Shown here in pieces: positions 53,196 through 63,286 of a DNA stretch of 64,000 nucleotides. The DNA is from G963556115 sp963678205. GTDB lineage: Bacteria > Planctomycetota > SZUA-567. The translations under genes and the position numbers were made by a program. The stretch spans positions 744,001-808,000 of the forward strand of contig OY782760.1 of assembly GCA_963678205.1 (NCBI GenBank), written 5' to 3'. Numbering within the stretch: the first letter of the stretch is position 1; each line of letters starts with the position of its first letter. A model generated the notes under the pieces. It worked only from the letters and a program-made list of their open reading frames with translations. It had not been told where the DNA came from and ran no database searches.

Positions 53196-55190
53196 TTAGC
53201 TACTTTGCATTGCTGATCTAATTGCTGCTAAAATATCTTCTCTCTCTTCTTCATTAAAAGATGAAGGGGTCTCTTTTTCCAAAAGTTCTTGGGGAATTTC
53301 ACTGATAAAGCGACTTGCTTCTTTTGGGGTGTGCTTACCGCGTAGAAGTCTATTCAAACAACGGGTAATAGTTAGCTCCACTCTTGCTCTTGTTATGGCA
53401 ACATAGAATAAGCGACGTTCTTCTTCAACTGTTCCTTCTTCTTCTGAGTTTCGGTGAGGTAGAGTCCCTTCTTCAACACCAGCAATAAAAACGTTGCGGT
53501 ATTCTAGCCCCTTTGCTGAATGAATGGTAATAATTTTAACTGTATCCTGCTTTTCTTTTTCTGAGCTTTTTTCTCTCCAAGAGAGAGTCGCTTCTTGTAA
53601 AAATGCTCCTAGGTCATTATCTATGACGCTTGTGCGCAGGCTTTCGCCAACATCTATCGCTGCTTCCATTCTTGAGGCTCGTTGAATAGGGTCATCATAG
53701 AGGTGCTCGAGTTCTTCTTCATAGTTCGTATCGCGAATAATCATATCAACAATATTCGCTACACCATTTGATTCAAGTTCTTTTCGCCAGTTCTTTAGTA
53801 GTATTGCAAATTTTTCACATGCTTCAGCTGCTTTTGCGGGGATACCTGCTATTTCATGAGCCTGTTCTAATATGTTACCAATATTTTTTTGCTTGCTCTG
53901 AGCATGGCTAATAAGTTTTTCAATAGTTTTTTCCCCGATACCTCGAGCTGGAACATTGATAATTCTCATTAGTGCACCATCATCATCAGGATTTTCGATT
54001 GTTGAAAGAAATGACATGATATCTCGCACTTCCTTCATGTCGAAAAAAGACTGTCCTCCTATTACTTCATAAGGGATTCTTTCTACAGCCAGTTCACCTT
54101 CAAAAGTTCTGGTAAGTGCATTTGCTCTGACTATAATGGCAAAACTTGAGGGGCTAATATTTTCATCACGTATCTTACGTTTAATTTCTCCAACGACATA
54201 TTCAGCTTCATGTTGTTGGTCTTCACACTCAATATAGCGCACTTTATTACCTTCACCCAAGCTTGACCATAATGTTTTTTCATGTCTATCAGTATTATTT
54301 TTAATTACTTCATTTGCAGTTCTTAATATCGCATTGGTAGAGCGGTAGTTTTCTTCAAGATATACTACTTTAGCTCCATGCCAATTATGGCGGAATTTAA
54401 GAATATTTTCTGGAACAGCTCCTCTCCATGAGTAGATTGACTGATCATCGTCCCCTACGACGCAAAGGTTTCCCCACTTTCCCGCAAGTATTTTTATAAG
54501 GTCATTCTGTATATTGCTTGTATCTTGAAATTCATCTACCATAATATATTTAAAGCGGTTTTGCCAGTATTCTCTGGGTTCTTTATGTTTAGTGAGTAAT
54601 TCTAGAGATTTTATAAGCAGATCATCAAAATCCATTGAGTTTCGGAATCTTAACTGATCTTGATACTTTCTGTATATGCTTGCTAAGCTGATTTCCCAAT
54701 CATCAATTGCACGTATAGCGAATTCTTCATGATTAATACCTTTGCTCTTGAGCTTACTTATTTCTGATAGCATTTCTTCTGGGCGTAATTTTGAACAACC
54801 TACTACGTGTTTCGATGCTTTTCTGATTATAGAATATTGCTCACTCTGGTCAGCAATGGAAAAATATTTTTTATATCCGAGGAGTTTTGCGTCTCTTCTA
54901 ATAATTTGTACTGCTAAACTATGAAAAGTACTTGCAATCATTTCTTTGATGTCTGTATTTTTTGGGAGGCTTTTTTTTAATCTGTTCTTAAGTTCTGCTG
55001 CTGCTTTGTTAGTAAATGTTACTGTGAGAACATTTCTTGGGTGTGTCCCTAAAGAGATAATGTTTGCAATCCGTGAAATCACGGTATGAGTTTTTCCTGT
55101 TCCTGCTCCAGCTAAAGCAAGTACAGCGCCTTCTGTTGTCTTTGCAACTTCTTTTTGTTTAGGGTTTAGGCCATTTAAATATTTAGACAT
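53196..55190 (-). CDS. UvrD/PcrA/Rep-type superfamily I DNA helicase
   Basis: 664 aa. SF1A 3'-5' helicase motifs: LNPKQKEVAKTTEG (Q motif), LAGAGTGKTHTVI (I), VTFTNKAAAELKNR (Ia), FRNSMDFDDLL, MVDEFQDTSNIQ (II), GDDDQSIYSWRGA (III), LEENYRST (IV), TIHSAKGLEYRNVFIAGVEEG (V) and EERRLFYVAITRAR (VI). The C-terminus ends without a clear Tudor-like extension, so it is shorter than PcrA (about 720) and Rep. Role in repair or replication restart. Which of UvrD, PcrA or Rep is closest cannot be set. Confidence 0.94.
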   Translation of the reverse strand: MSKYLNGLNPKQKEVAKTTEGAVLALAGAGTGKTHTVISRIANIISLGTHPRNVLTVTFTNKAAAELKNRLKKSLPKNTDIKEMIASTFHSLAVQIIRRDAKLLGYKKYFSIADQSEQYSIIRKASKHVVGCSKLRPEEMLSEISKLKSKGINHEEFAIRAIDDWEISLASIYRKYQDQLRFRNSMDFDDLLIKSLELLTKHKEPREYWQNRFKYIMVDEFQDTSNIQNDLIKILAGKWGNLCVVGDDDQSIYSWRGAVPENILKFRHNWHGAKVVYLEENYRSTNAILRTANEVIKNNTDRHEKTLWSSLGEGNKVRYIECEDQQHEAEYVVGEIKRKIRDENISPSSFAIIVRANALTRTFEGELAVERIPYEVIGGQSFFDMKEVRDIMSFLSTIENPDDDGALMRIINVPARGIGEKTIEKLISHAQSKQKNIGNILEQAHEIAGIPAKAAEACEKFAILLKNWRKELESNGVANIVDMIIRDTNYEEELEHLYDDPIQRASRMEAAIDVGESLRTSVIDNDLGAFLQEATLSWREKSSEKEKQDTVKIITIHSAKGLEYRNVFIAGVEEGTLPHRNSEEEGTVEEERRLFYVAITRARVELTITRCLNRLLRGKHTPKEASRFISEIPQELLEKETPSSFNEEEREDILAAIRSAMQSS

Positions 55191-55214
55191 TGCTTATCTT
55201 CATCTCACTAAACC

Positions 55215-55236
55215 GGGACACGTTGAAACGTGTCCC
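55215..55236. terminator. Hairpin between the unknown gene and the helicase gene
   Basis: GGGACACGT/ACGTGTCCC stem (55215-55236) around a TGAA loop, 9-10 bp. No T-run on either side. Confidence 0.5.
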
Positions 55237-55284
55237 AGTGACTTAACATATATAATTATTCATAAAGACCAAGTATTTTGAAAA

Positions 55285-56814
55285 TCAATCTTTTTCTGGC
55301 GCCTTCTTTGCTGAAGAGGGGCGCCTTCTTCTGTTGCGTCTGTTTTTGTTATTTCTTTTTCCTTGTGGTTTATCACCGATTTTCTTCTCTTCAGAAGATT
55401 TCCGTACTTCATTATTATTAGAATTTGTATTATTCTCTGTAGTGTTTTTTGGAGCTTTTGCCGTAGCTCTATTGCTCGCATTGGCTTTTGGCTTTCTGCG
55501 TCTTTTTTTTCTCTTTTTAGAGCTATTTTGCTTGTTTTCATTCTCTGTTAATTCGATAACAGGTCTCTTTTTAGGAGGATTTATGTGCCCTGCTTTATCC
55601 TCATGTTTTTTGTCATAATCCTGTTCTAAGAATTCAGCTACAAGTGATGCCTCTGCTTCAAAGCTGATATTATATTCAAATAATACTTCATCCCAGAGTT
55701 TATACTCGACACCTTTTGCATGAATTTCAGCTAAAGGAGTAAGCGAACTTGCGAGAATTAATTGATTCCATGGTATGGATTTTATAGCTTCTATCAGGCA
55801 TGATTTATTGTCCTGTATAAGGGTGGTGGCTTTTGAGTAAAGAAGAATCAGCATTGCTTGTGTAGCAAGAGTAATAGATTCATTTTCGTTATTGATTCTT
55901 TGTTGAACCGGTGTTTGTGAATTGCTGTCAGTAGAAAAGTCGCGCCAATCTGAGTTAAATTCAATGTCAAAAAGTTCTGTTTTTAATTCTTTATATTTGT
56001 TAATTGCTGGAATAGCTTTTTGGGCTACCTTCTGCATTAGTGGTATGGTAATAGCTGTAATTTTGCTATCATCGCTGAAAATCTCAGTAATAGTATTTAG
56101 TGCAGTTTGAATATTTAGTAGCTCTGAAATACAAATGCTTTTAGGGAGGGAAAATTCTCCACAAAATTTTTCATAAAATAATTTTTTCCAAGATTCATTA
56201 TTAAGTATTTTAGCGCAGATGGCGAGAATTGCGGAGAACTTAATTTTATTTAGGGTGTCATCAAAATTTATAGGTTCAGAATCCTCTTTAATTTTATAAT
56301 TTTGACTGCTTACTTTATTTATCCAACGAGATGTAATGTTGATTAGTTTCTGTTGGCTCTCAATTGAGACGGCTGTTGTGCTTACTGTTCTCCAAGTTGT
56401 AAATATCCAGAGCAATGCGGTATCAAGGGTTGATTCTGAATAGAAGTATCTGCCGTCAGCTGTAAGACCTCTGATAATTATATTTTTTGGTGCAACAGTA
56501 CCTAGTCTTATTGTGCCGCCAATTAATCTGTCGAATATAATTTCATCTAATTGGGACGCAAATCCTATCTCAAATCTACTAGCAAGCCCAGTGAATAATA
56601 ATGCATTGTTCAATATGCAGTCATACATACCTGTGTTTTTGCCGTCAGGGCTAGGTTTGTCATTGCATACTTCATCCGCTCTTGGGAGCGTCTTTAGAGG
56701 GAATACCCCATCTTTTGTGGGGTAATCATAACATAGACCGAGTTTTCTATATACAAACTCTGAAGAGAGTTTTTTCAGTGTTTCATTGGTTATATCGTTT
56801 AATAGTTCTGCCAA
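55285..56814 (-). CDS. Unknown protein with a long basic low-complexity tail
   Basis: 509 aa, no signal or membrane helix. Residues about 1-400 look all-alpha, with an opening CYDYPTKDGVFPLKTLPRADEV and a GTVAPKNIIIRGLTADGRYFYSES segment; this may be an alpha/alpha-toroid-like fold but no family is recognised. Residues about 415-509 are Lys/Arg/Asn-rich (KKRKKRRRKPK, NRRNRRRRPSS), typical of nucleic-acid-binding or polyanion-binding tails. Its stop is 94 bp from the helicase start on the same strand, with a hairpin between. Confidence 0.6.
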   Translation of the reverse strand: MAELLNDITNETLKKLSSEFVYRKLGLCYDYPTKDGVFPLKTLPRADEVCNDKPSPDGKNTGMYDCILNNALLFTGLASRFEIGFASQLDEIIFDRLIGGTIRLGTVAPKNIIIRGLTADGRYFYSESTLDTALLWIFTTWRTVSTTAVSIESQQKLINITSRWINKVSSQNYKIKEDSEPINFDDTLNKIKFSAILAICAKILNNESWKKLFYEKFCGEFSLPKSICISELLNIQTALNTITEIFSDDSKITAITIPLMQKVAQKAIPAINKYKELKTELFDIEFNSDWRDFSTDSNSQTPVQQRINNENESITLATQAMLILLYSKATTLIQDNKSCLIEAIKSIPWNQLILASSLTPLAEIHAKGVEYKLWDEVLFEYNISFEAEASLVAEFLEQDYDKKHEDKAGHINPPKKRPVIELTENENKQNSSKKRKKRRRKPKANASNRATAKAPKNTTENNTNSNNNEVRKSSEEKKIGDKPQGKRNNKNRRNRRRRPSSAKKAPEKD

Positions 56815-56946
56815 GTTAAACTCCTGCTGGTTAAGCTCAATACTATCGGCTAAGTCTATAATATTATATAATTACAAATTAATAAAACAATTTTATTATA
56901 TTATAATTAGTATGGGAATAAAGAGTGTCTAATTAAGAATTTGATA

Positions 56947-59900
56947 TTAGTTTATATTTTTTATAGTTTCATTTTTTAGCATGATTTCTTTTGCTGCCGG
57001 GCTGTATAATTTGTTCTGTGCGTTAAGGACCTGCTGATACAGAGCTGAAGGATAGAGCGCTGGGCTGAGTTTTGCGGTCATAGTAATGTAAAGTACGTTT
57101 TTCGAATTTAATAGTGCTTGATCTACTTTATCTTTTAAAATAGTGATTGGTACACCCGTTGTACCGGATTTTAAAGCAAGCGGTGTAATGAAAATAGATT
57201 CTACTTCAATATTGCCGTTGTACATAGGTGAATTCCATTCGAAATTATTAGGTGAAATTACAGGAGCCCTAAAATCTTTAGGCAGTGCCATTATGATATG
57301 AATTTCTTTTCTGATGAAATTATCAATATATAATGGATTATCTCTGCTATCTGAGCGTAAGTTAAAAATTCGCTCTAATGTTTTTGGTAAATTGAAGTAC
57401 ATAAAATTATTATCAACTATACTAAACTTAGGAACTTTAGCTGTATAAGAAATTTTACCAGGGTATGATTGGAAATTAATCAGCAGTTCGCTATCAGCAG
57501 ATGCAGATTGTGCAATTGTTGACAATTCTTCCTGATAAAAAATCTTCTTTTCCTCAGGAGTCATTTGATTGAAGGCTTTATTCTTTGTTTCGTACAATGT
57601 ACCGTAAAATTCTTTTGTTACTGATATTGTAGCATCACCATTTTTTGTTAGGTCTAAGAAGTAATATAAATCACTTTTTGGCATAAATGATTCATAAACT
57701 TTTACCTCTTCAAATTTACTAGTAGAAAGGTTGAGAGCAAGATTACCAATATTTGGAGTTGTGCCCAACTGAGCATATTCTGTTGTGTCATTAAGCCAGA
57801 TAGGTACATTGCTGTGTTCAAGCTTGATAAGAACTGTTTCTAGGATGTCATTTTGAGCGTTTTCCAGTATAGGATTTTTGAGCCCTTCGGCAGCTTTATA
57901 TGGTGTTGTTATATAATATTGAGGATTTTCTCCGATTGATTTGAGCATTGTGTAAAATAGAATAGCTCTATCGGTTGTATTCCCGTATCCTTCTTTTAGG
58001 GTAATATCTGCTGGAGTAATACTAGACAATGGAAGTTGCGAAAATTCAGGACCTGCGAGTCTTACATTGTTGTATATGTAGTCTCGTATTACACTTATCT
58101 TTTTTATAGGATCAGTTATGTTGCTAGTAATTTCTTTGGCAATTTTTTGGGTTTCTTCTTGTTTTTCACTAGCTTTATTAAAGGCGTTTATGATCTCTTT
58201 GGTATATTTATACCAGTTCCCATCGCTTACTGCTACTGTTGGTAGAAATGAGCTACTTGGTGGCAAAAAGAGTTCTTTTTTAATTGGGGTATTACTCATG
58301 CTCCAACTAAAGATACTATGTTCTTTATTATATTTTGTTTCTGGTCCATTCCACATAGATTGAACGTTGAGTTCATTAATACCTTTTATAGTGATGTTTT
58401 TTGATAATGGATTGAATGAGCCAAATAACTCGCTCATGCTGAAAAAAGGATGATCTTTATAAGTGTATTGGATCTTGTACTCAATTATACTGCCGATGTC
58501 GACACTTGGTAGAGATGCTACCAGAGTTTTTCCACCAGGGTATCTAGGAGCAAGGCCGTTCCATGGTTGATCCATGATGTTTATTTCTTTGTCACTTATT
58601 GTCTGCATTTCTCCATTCTTTGAAGTAACACTTGCCTCCAGTATTTTTACTTGTTCCCAAGTTGGATTATAATTTATGATTATTTCTGAATGATCCTTTT
58701 TACCTGCATAAGTAAGTATTTTCTTTTTAGTTTCTTCAATTTTTCCCCAACTGTCCTTTGATGTTATATTGTAAGTAATATTTTGGTCAACAACTACATC
58801 ATAATTATGAATTTGTTTTACCGCTTCAGGTATTTTTTGATTTACTGCTAGAACAGGTTTCTTGCGGTTATTATATTCAATTGCGTTGAGGGATTTTTTT
58901 AATTCTAAATATTTTTCAGGCGAAAATTCTGTGGTTTTTATCATAAAAGTATTAGTGCCTATAATATTGCTTTTTACCTGGGCTAGTGAACGAGTCCAAG
59001 ATATTTGATCTGATTCAACTGGGCTATATACAGGTAATGATAAAATCTTTTTAATGCCTGGTTCAATATTTATTTTTACAGTTTCTTTTACCCCTGAAGT
59101 GAAATCAATAATTAATGGGAAACGTCTTTTTTCAAGTTCTGTGGAATAATATATATTGTTTACTAGGCCAATTATAGTGCTTAAAAATGGAGCTGGCATT
59201 AAAGCTAAGCCATTTTCTTTTGCTAAAATGTCTGCTGTGCTGTACTTGATAAGCACAGTAAGAGGTTTTGATGTATCCTGAAGATCTTTTGGCTGGATAA
59301 TACATTCTGTTACTTTCCCTCCACCATAAACTCTGCCGATAAAATTTTCAAATAGTCTCTTTCTTTCTTCTTGGTTTACACGTGAAAAATATCCTCTGAA
59401 GGCATTGTCGTTAATTCCGTCAAAATTTAGCTTACTTGTTGCAGTCAGGATGCCGTTTTCAGTCAGTTTGCCTGAAGTCTCAATAGTAAGAAGGTTCTTT
59501 GATGCTGGGACAATTTTTGATGTGAGTAAGGTTTCACCTTCTGGGGTTGCTACAAGGTAGCTCTTGTCATTTAAGTAAGCAGGAAGAAGTTGTTGTGTGT
59601 TTTCATCGGTCGGATCCATTAAAATGAATTCTTTCCCAATTTTTGCTGCTGTTATTGCATGGTTGAAGTAGGTGTTTGGTACTTCAACATCTTTTTTGTT
59701 TCCGTTTTGAATAAGAACAGGGTAGCCGTCAATTCCTGCTACGCGGAGCATTGCTGCAAGTAATGCTGCTTTATCTCTGCAAACACCATACTTTGCTTCA
59801 AATGTTTGGCTTACTGGGTGTGGCTCAAGGCCAGGAGCAACCGTCTCTGTAGTTATTCCCATGTACCTGATGTCTTGCGAGACAAATTTAAAAATTCTGT

Positions 59901-60843
59901 CAATTTTTTCCCGTTTGGTTTTTGTCCCTTTAATTAGTTCTGCGACTTTATCTTTGATGCTGTCGGTAACTGCAGATAGTGCAGGTTTTGAGAGATCCCA
60001 GTACCATCTTGAAATAGTCTGCCAATCTGGGGCTGTACTTACCAGTAAACGTTGTGTACATGTATACATTGGAGGCATATTTGGTTCGGCAATTGCTTGA
60101 GGGACGTCAGATACTATCCATTTATAAATAATTTTATTACCCTGGGTTTTTTTTGTAAATTTTACTGTATCTTTTATTTTATCTAGGATTTCCATTTTTT
60201 TGAGAGGAAAGTCGGCAGGACCTTCAAGCTGGATAGTGGAACTCAGTATTGGACTACTTCCTTCAAGGGAGAAAATATCGGTGAAGATCCCTTTAGCTCT
60301 TGGCAGAATAATGTTGTCATACATCCGGTAGTGAAGAGTATCTCCAACCTTTAGTCCTTTGATATTTACTGTGATAGCTTTTGAATTAGGGTCATATATG
60401 TTTGATTCCATACTTGATGATCTAATTGAAACTGAACTCTGTTCTGCTATATTTATTTTTTTGATTGTGCCATCTGGTTTGATGATTTCAACTAAATCAA
60501 CCCGGCAGTCTTCATCATTCTGATATGGAATGTTGTATACACTGGATATGGTGAGGTTGTTTTCGCGTCCTTCTTTGGTAAGAATTTTTACATATACTTC
60601 ATTCCATTGTGTGTATGTTGCATCTTTATTGTAAATTATTTTGGTAGTTTGATTGAGTATTACCGAGTTGGCATCAGGGTATTTTTCTATAGTAACATTT
60701 TTTGCCTTTTCAGTAATATTGTCGCTAATATTAAGGTAATCATTGGTTGGCTGGGTATTAGCGTATGAGAAAGAGTTGAAAGTGCTTAGTAATGTAAGCA
60801 GTAGAATAAAAAAGTAGTGTTTTTTTATAATTCGTTTGTTCAT
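56947..60843 (-). CDS. Large secreted protein with two DUF3857/transglutaminase units, second inactive
   Basis: 1298 aa. Signal peptide at about 1-28 (YFFILLLTLLSTFNSFSYA). Unit 1: DUF3857 at about 40-250, transglutaminase at about 290-430 with Cys355 (KYGVCRDKA), His395 (YFNHAI) and Asp410 (LMDPTDE), so potentially active. Unit 2: DUF3857 at about 650-870, transglutaminase-like at about 895-1020 where the Cys is Thr956 (GYGNTTDRA) and the His strand is lost, so inactive. Residues 1020-1298 are a beta-rich end. No TPRs, unlike the other two paralogues. ATG 60843 gives the best signal peptide; in-frame starts at 60900 and 60873 would lengthen the n-region. Function unknown. Confidence 0.8.
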   Translation of the reverse strand: MNKRIIKKHYFFILLLTLLSTFNSFSYANTQPTNDYLNISDNITEKAKNVTIEKYPDANSVILNQTTKIIYNKDATYTQWNEVYVKILTKEGRENNLTISSVYNIPYQNDEDCRVDLVEIIKPDGTIKKINIAEQSSVSIRSSSMESNIYDPNSKAITVNIKGLKVGDTLHYRMYDNIILPRAKGIFTDIFSLEGSSPILSSTIQLEGPADFPLKKMEILDKIKDTVKFTKKTQGNKIIYKWIVSDVPQAIAEPNMPPMYTCTQRLLVSTAPDWQTISRWYWDLSKPALSAVTDSIKDKVAELIKGTKTKREKIDRIFKFVSQDIRYMGITTETVAPGLEPHPVSQTFEAKYGVCRDKAALLAAMLRVAGIDGYPVLIQNGNKKDVEVPNTYFNHAITAAKIGKEFILMDPTDENTQQLLPAYLNDKSYLVATPEGETLLTSKIVPASKNLLTIETSGKLTENGILTATSKLNFDGINDNAFRGYFSRVNQEERKRLFENFIGRVYGGGKVTECIIQPKDLQDTSKPLTVLIKYSTADILAKENGLALMPAPFLSTIIGLVNNIYYSTELEKRRFPLIIDFTSGVKETVKINIEPGIKKILSLPVYSPVESDQISWTRSLAQVKSNIIGTNTFMIKTTEFSPEKYLELKKSLNAIEYNNRKKPVLAVNQKIPEAVKQIHNYDVVVDQNITYNITSKDSWGKIEETKKKILTYAGKKDHSEIIINYNPTWEQVKILEASVTSKNGEMQTISDKEINIMDQPWNGLAPRYPGGKTLVASLPSVDIGSIIEYKIQYTYKDHPFFSMSELFGSFNPLSKNITIKGINELNVQSMWNGPETKYNKEHSIFSWSMSNTPIKKELFLPPSSSFLPTVAVSDGNWYKYTKEIINAFNKASEKQEETQKIAKEITSNITDPIKKISVIRDYIYNNVRLAGPEFSQLPLSSITPADITLKEGYGNTTDRAILFYTMLKSIGENPQYYITTPYKAAEGLKNPILENAQNDILETVLIKLEHSNVPIWLNDTTEYAQLGTTPNIGNLALNLSTSKFEEVKVYESFMPKSDLYYFLDLTKNGDATISVTKEFYGTLYETKNKAFNQMTPEEKKIFYQEELSTIAQSASADSELLINFQSYPGKISYTAKVPKFSIVDNNFMYFNLPKTLERIFNLRSDSRDNPLYIDNFIRKEIHIIMALPKDFRAPVISPNNFEWNSPMYNGNIEVESIFITPLALKSGTTGVPITILKDKVDQALLNSKNVLYITMTAKLSPALYPSALYQQVLNAQNKLYSPAAKEIMLKNETIKNIN

Positions 60844-61025
60844 TATTATTATATTCTTTCTTCTTTTTATCATCTTATATTTGTTTATAATATCTGTCAC
60901 TTGTTTAAAATGAAATTAATGGGTAACGTATATAGTGTATGTGTTTTATTATTACTGTCATTTTGAATACAGACACATGCTAATTGTACAAATTTATTAT
61001 TAAAATAACAGATCGGTTTATAAAA

Positions 61026-61637
61026 ATGCTGAAAAACTTTGAAAATATTCCAGTTGGGCTTCCTGAGCTGTCTATCCTAAAAAGAATGGGATATAACAGA
61101 CATTTGACTGGAGTATCAAATGAACAGTCTGAAAAAATAAATTACTACATGAATGAATGTTATAAAATATGTGCTCCAATGGGTAGATATAAAAGGTTGA
61201 AAATTGTTAGTAACGATGGTACTTATGTTATGCTTGAAAATGATAATGTTATTGTTTCTGCTTCGGTTTCAAAGTTGCTTTGTAAATCAACGGAGTGTGT
61301 ATTTCTTGGGGCTAGAGTAAGTTCGGAGATTCTGAATAATATTGAAAAATTTGTAGCGAATAAGAACGGGGTGGCTGCTTTAATCTATGATGCTGTAGCT
61401 TCTGAAGTGGTTGATGATTGTCTGGGTTGGATGATAAAGCGGATAGGAGTAGATCTGTCCCGCTTTGGTTTACACCCGACTTCTATAAGGTATTCTGCTG
61501 GGTATGGGGATTTTCCACTTGAAACTCAAAAGATGTTTTATGAGGTATTAAAACTTGAAGAACTGGGAATTGTTTTGAATGAAAACTTTATCTTTACACC
61601 AGAGAAAACTGTCACTGCTCTTTGTGGTCTGGAGTAA
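61026..61637 (+). CDS. Vitamin B12-dependent methionine synthase activation-domain protein
   Basis: 203 aa. The C-terminal half shows the MetH activation (SAM-binding) pattern: LGARVSSEILNNIEKF, AVASEVVDDCLGWM, then RYSAGYGDFPLETQKMFY and the end IFTPEKTVTALCGL, matching RYS-x-GYGDFPLE and P-x-KT/SV-x-A-x-x-G. In E. coli this domain is part of MetH; here it is free-standing, as in some anaerobes, where it reactivates a split cobalamin methyltransferase. ATG 61026 lacks a strong ribosome site; a TTG at 60984 is possible. It ends 2 bp before the glycosyltransferase start. Confidence 0.82.
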   Translation: MLKNFENIPVGLPELSILKRMGYNRHLTGVSNEQSEKINYYMNECYKICAPMGRYKRLKIVSNDGTYVMLENDNVIVSASVSKLLCKSTECVFLGARVSSEILNNIEKFVANKNGVAALIYDAVASEVVDDCLGWMIKRIGVDLSRFGLHPTSIRYSAGYGDFPLETQKMFYEVLKLEELGIVLNENFIFTPEKTVTALCGLE

Positions 61638-61639
61638 AA

Positions 61640-62749
61640 ATGCGAATACTGGTGATTGAACCATATTATGGCGGAAGTCATAAAGCTTTTGTTGATGGAT
61701 GGGTCAAGCATTCAAGGCATAAATTTGATCTTATAACTTTTCCTGCTTATAAGTGGAAATGGAGAATGAGACATTCAGCTTTGTCAGCAGCAGTTGAGGC
61801 TAAAGAATTAATCTCTCAAGGTAAATCATGGGATGCATTATTTGTAAGTGATATGCTTGGGCTGGCAGAATTTATAGGTTTGGCTCCTGAGGAATTGTCT
61901 AGCTTACCTCGTGTTGTATATTTTCATGAAAATCAGTTGTTGTATCCTGATGAAAGTAAACAGGATAGAGATCTTCATTTTGCTTATATGAATTTTACTA
62001 CAGCGTTTTCAGCAAATCAGGTGTGGTTTAATACGGGTTGGCATCGAGACGTATTTTTAGCTGAATTCAGGGATTTTTTGAGTAGAATGCCAGATTATAA
62101 GCACCTTTCTGAACTTAATATTATTGCGGAAAACTCCAGAGTATTCGGGCAGGGTATATATGAATCAAAAATAGATGTCAAAAAAATAAACAGATCTGAG
62201 GAATTGAAGCTTACTTGGGCTGCAAGATGGGAGCATGACAAAAATCCGGACGACCTGTATACACTCCTGGTTTTGTTGAAGAAAGAAGACCTTAAGTTTC
62301 GAGTAAATATTATAGGGGAGTCTTTTAAGCGTGTCCCCCCTATCTTTGGTAAAATTTATGAAGAGTTTGAAGATTGTATTGACAGGTTTGGTTATCAACC
62401 TAGTAAAGAAGAGTATTTTCATGCACTTGTTGAGTCAGATATTGTTATTAGTACTGCTATTCACGAATTCTTTGGAGTCAGTGTAATTGAAGGGTGTGCA
62501 TGCGGCTGTATTCCAGTAGCTCCAAGGAGGCTGGCTTATCCTGAAGTTCTATGCGGAACAAATGAATTTTTATATGATATCACCGCAGAGGACCTTTGTC
62601 GCAAAATTATAAAGTTGAATTCATTACGCTTTAGTAAGGAATGGGACGAATTAAAGGAAAAGTCCAAGGCGATTGCGAGTAGATATTATTGGGATAAAAT
62701 TGCTGAAGAGATGGACTTGGCTCTTGAAGAGATGGTAAAAGGTATATAG
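61640..62749 (+). CDS. tRNA-queuosine alpha-mannosyltransferase-like glycosyltransferase (DUF3524)
   Basis: 369 aa. GT-B fold. N-terminal DUF3524: RILVIEPYYGGSHKAFVDGW, FPAYKWKWRMRHSAL, DALFVSDMLGLAEF, and VVYFHENQLLYPDE, the hallmark HENQLxYP, then FNTGWHRDVFL. The GT4-like C-domain follows (WAARWEHDKNPDDLY, HEFFGVSVIEGCACGCIPVAP). This is the family of animal GTDC1/QTMAN, which mannosylates queuosine in tRNA-Asp. Bacterial members are less studied. ATG 61640 has GGAG 5 nt upstream, inside the end of the previous gene. folK follows by 2 bp. Confidence 0.86.
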   Translation: MRILVIEPYYGGSHKAFVDGWVKHSRHKFDLITFPAYKWKWRMRHSALSAAVEAKELISQGKSWDALFVSDMLGLAEFIGLAPEELSSLPRVVYFHENQLLYPDESKQDRDLHFAYMNFTTAFSANQVWFNTGWHRDVFLAEFRDFLSRMPDYKHLSELNIIAENSRVFGQGIYESKIDVKKINRSEELKLTWAARWEHDKNPDDLYTLLVLLKKEDLKFRVNIIGESFKRVPPIFGKIYEEFEDCIDRFGYQPSKEEYFHALVESDIVISTAIHEFFGVSVIEGCACGCIPVAPRRLAYPEVLCGTNEFLYDITAEDLCRKIIKLNSLRFSKEWDELKEKSKAIASRYYWDKIAEEMDLALEEMVKGI

Positions 62750-62751
62750 TT

Positions 62752-63219
62752 ATGGTTGAGGTAGCGCTGGCAATTGGGTCTAATATTGGTGATAGAGAGT
62801 ATTACCTTGATTCTGCAATTGCTCGACTCCAAAGTAAAGTAAATATTGATAAAGTCTCATCATGGTTTGAAAATGAAGCTGTGGGTGGGCCTACTGGGCA
62901 AGGGGATTTTTTGAATGGGGCGATTTTGGGGAGTACTAAGCTGCCTCCTGAAAAACTTCTTGATTTTATCAAGGAAATAGAGATTGAACTCGGACGTGAT
63001 CTTAATGCTGAGCGTTGGAGTGCTAGAGTAATTGATATTGACATTATCTTTTATGGCAATGTCATTTTGAATTCGACAAGACTTATTATTCCCCATCCGT
63101 TAATGCATCAGAGAGATTTTGTGCTTATTCCTTTGAATGAAATCTGTTCGGATTTTATTCACCCTGTACTTGGGATTAGTATCACAGATTTATTAATTAA
63201 TTTTCAGAAGTCATTATAG
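62752..63219 (+). CDS. folK: 6-hydroxymethyl-7,8-dihydropterin pyrophosphokinase
   Basis: 155 aa. Folate biosynthesis enzyme. Seen: VALAIGSNIGDREYYLDSAI, SSWFENEAVGGPTGQGDFLNGAI (Trp/Glu active loop), ELGRDLNAERWSARVIDIDIIFYG (Asp pair binding Mg), and IPHPLMHQRDFVLIPLNEI. All HPPK motifs are present. Preceded by AAAAGG; 2 bp after the glycosyltransferase. Folate links logically to the methionine-synthase activator two genes upstream. Confidence 0.95.
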   Translation: MVEVALAIGSNIGDREYYLDSAIARLQSKVNIDKVSSWFENEAVGGPTGQGDFLNGAILGSTKLPPEKLLDFIKEIEIELGRDLNAERWSARVIDIDIIFYGNVILNSTRLIIPHPLMHQRDFVLIPLNEICSDFIHPVLGISITDLLINFQKSL

Positions 63220-63286
63220 TTGACAGCATTCTGTGGCAGATTATAATTATATATTACTTAATATAATACAGATAAGGTGATTATTT

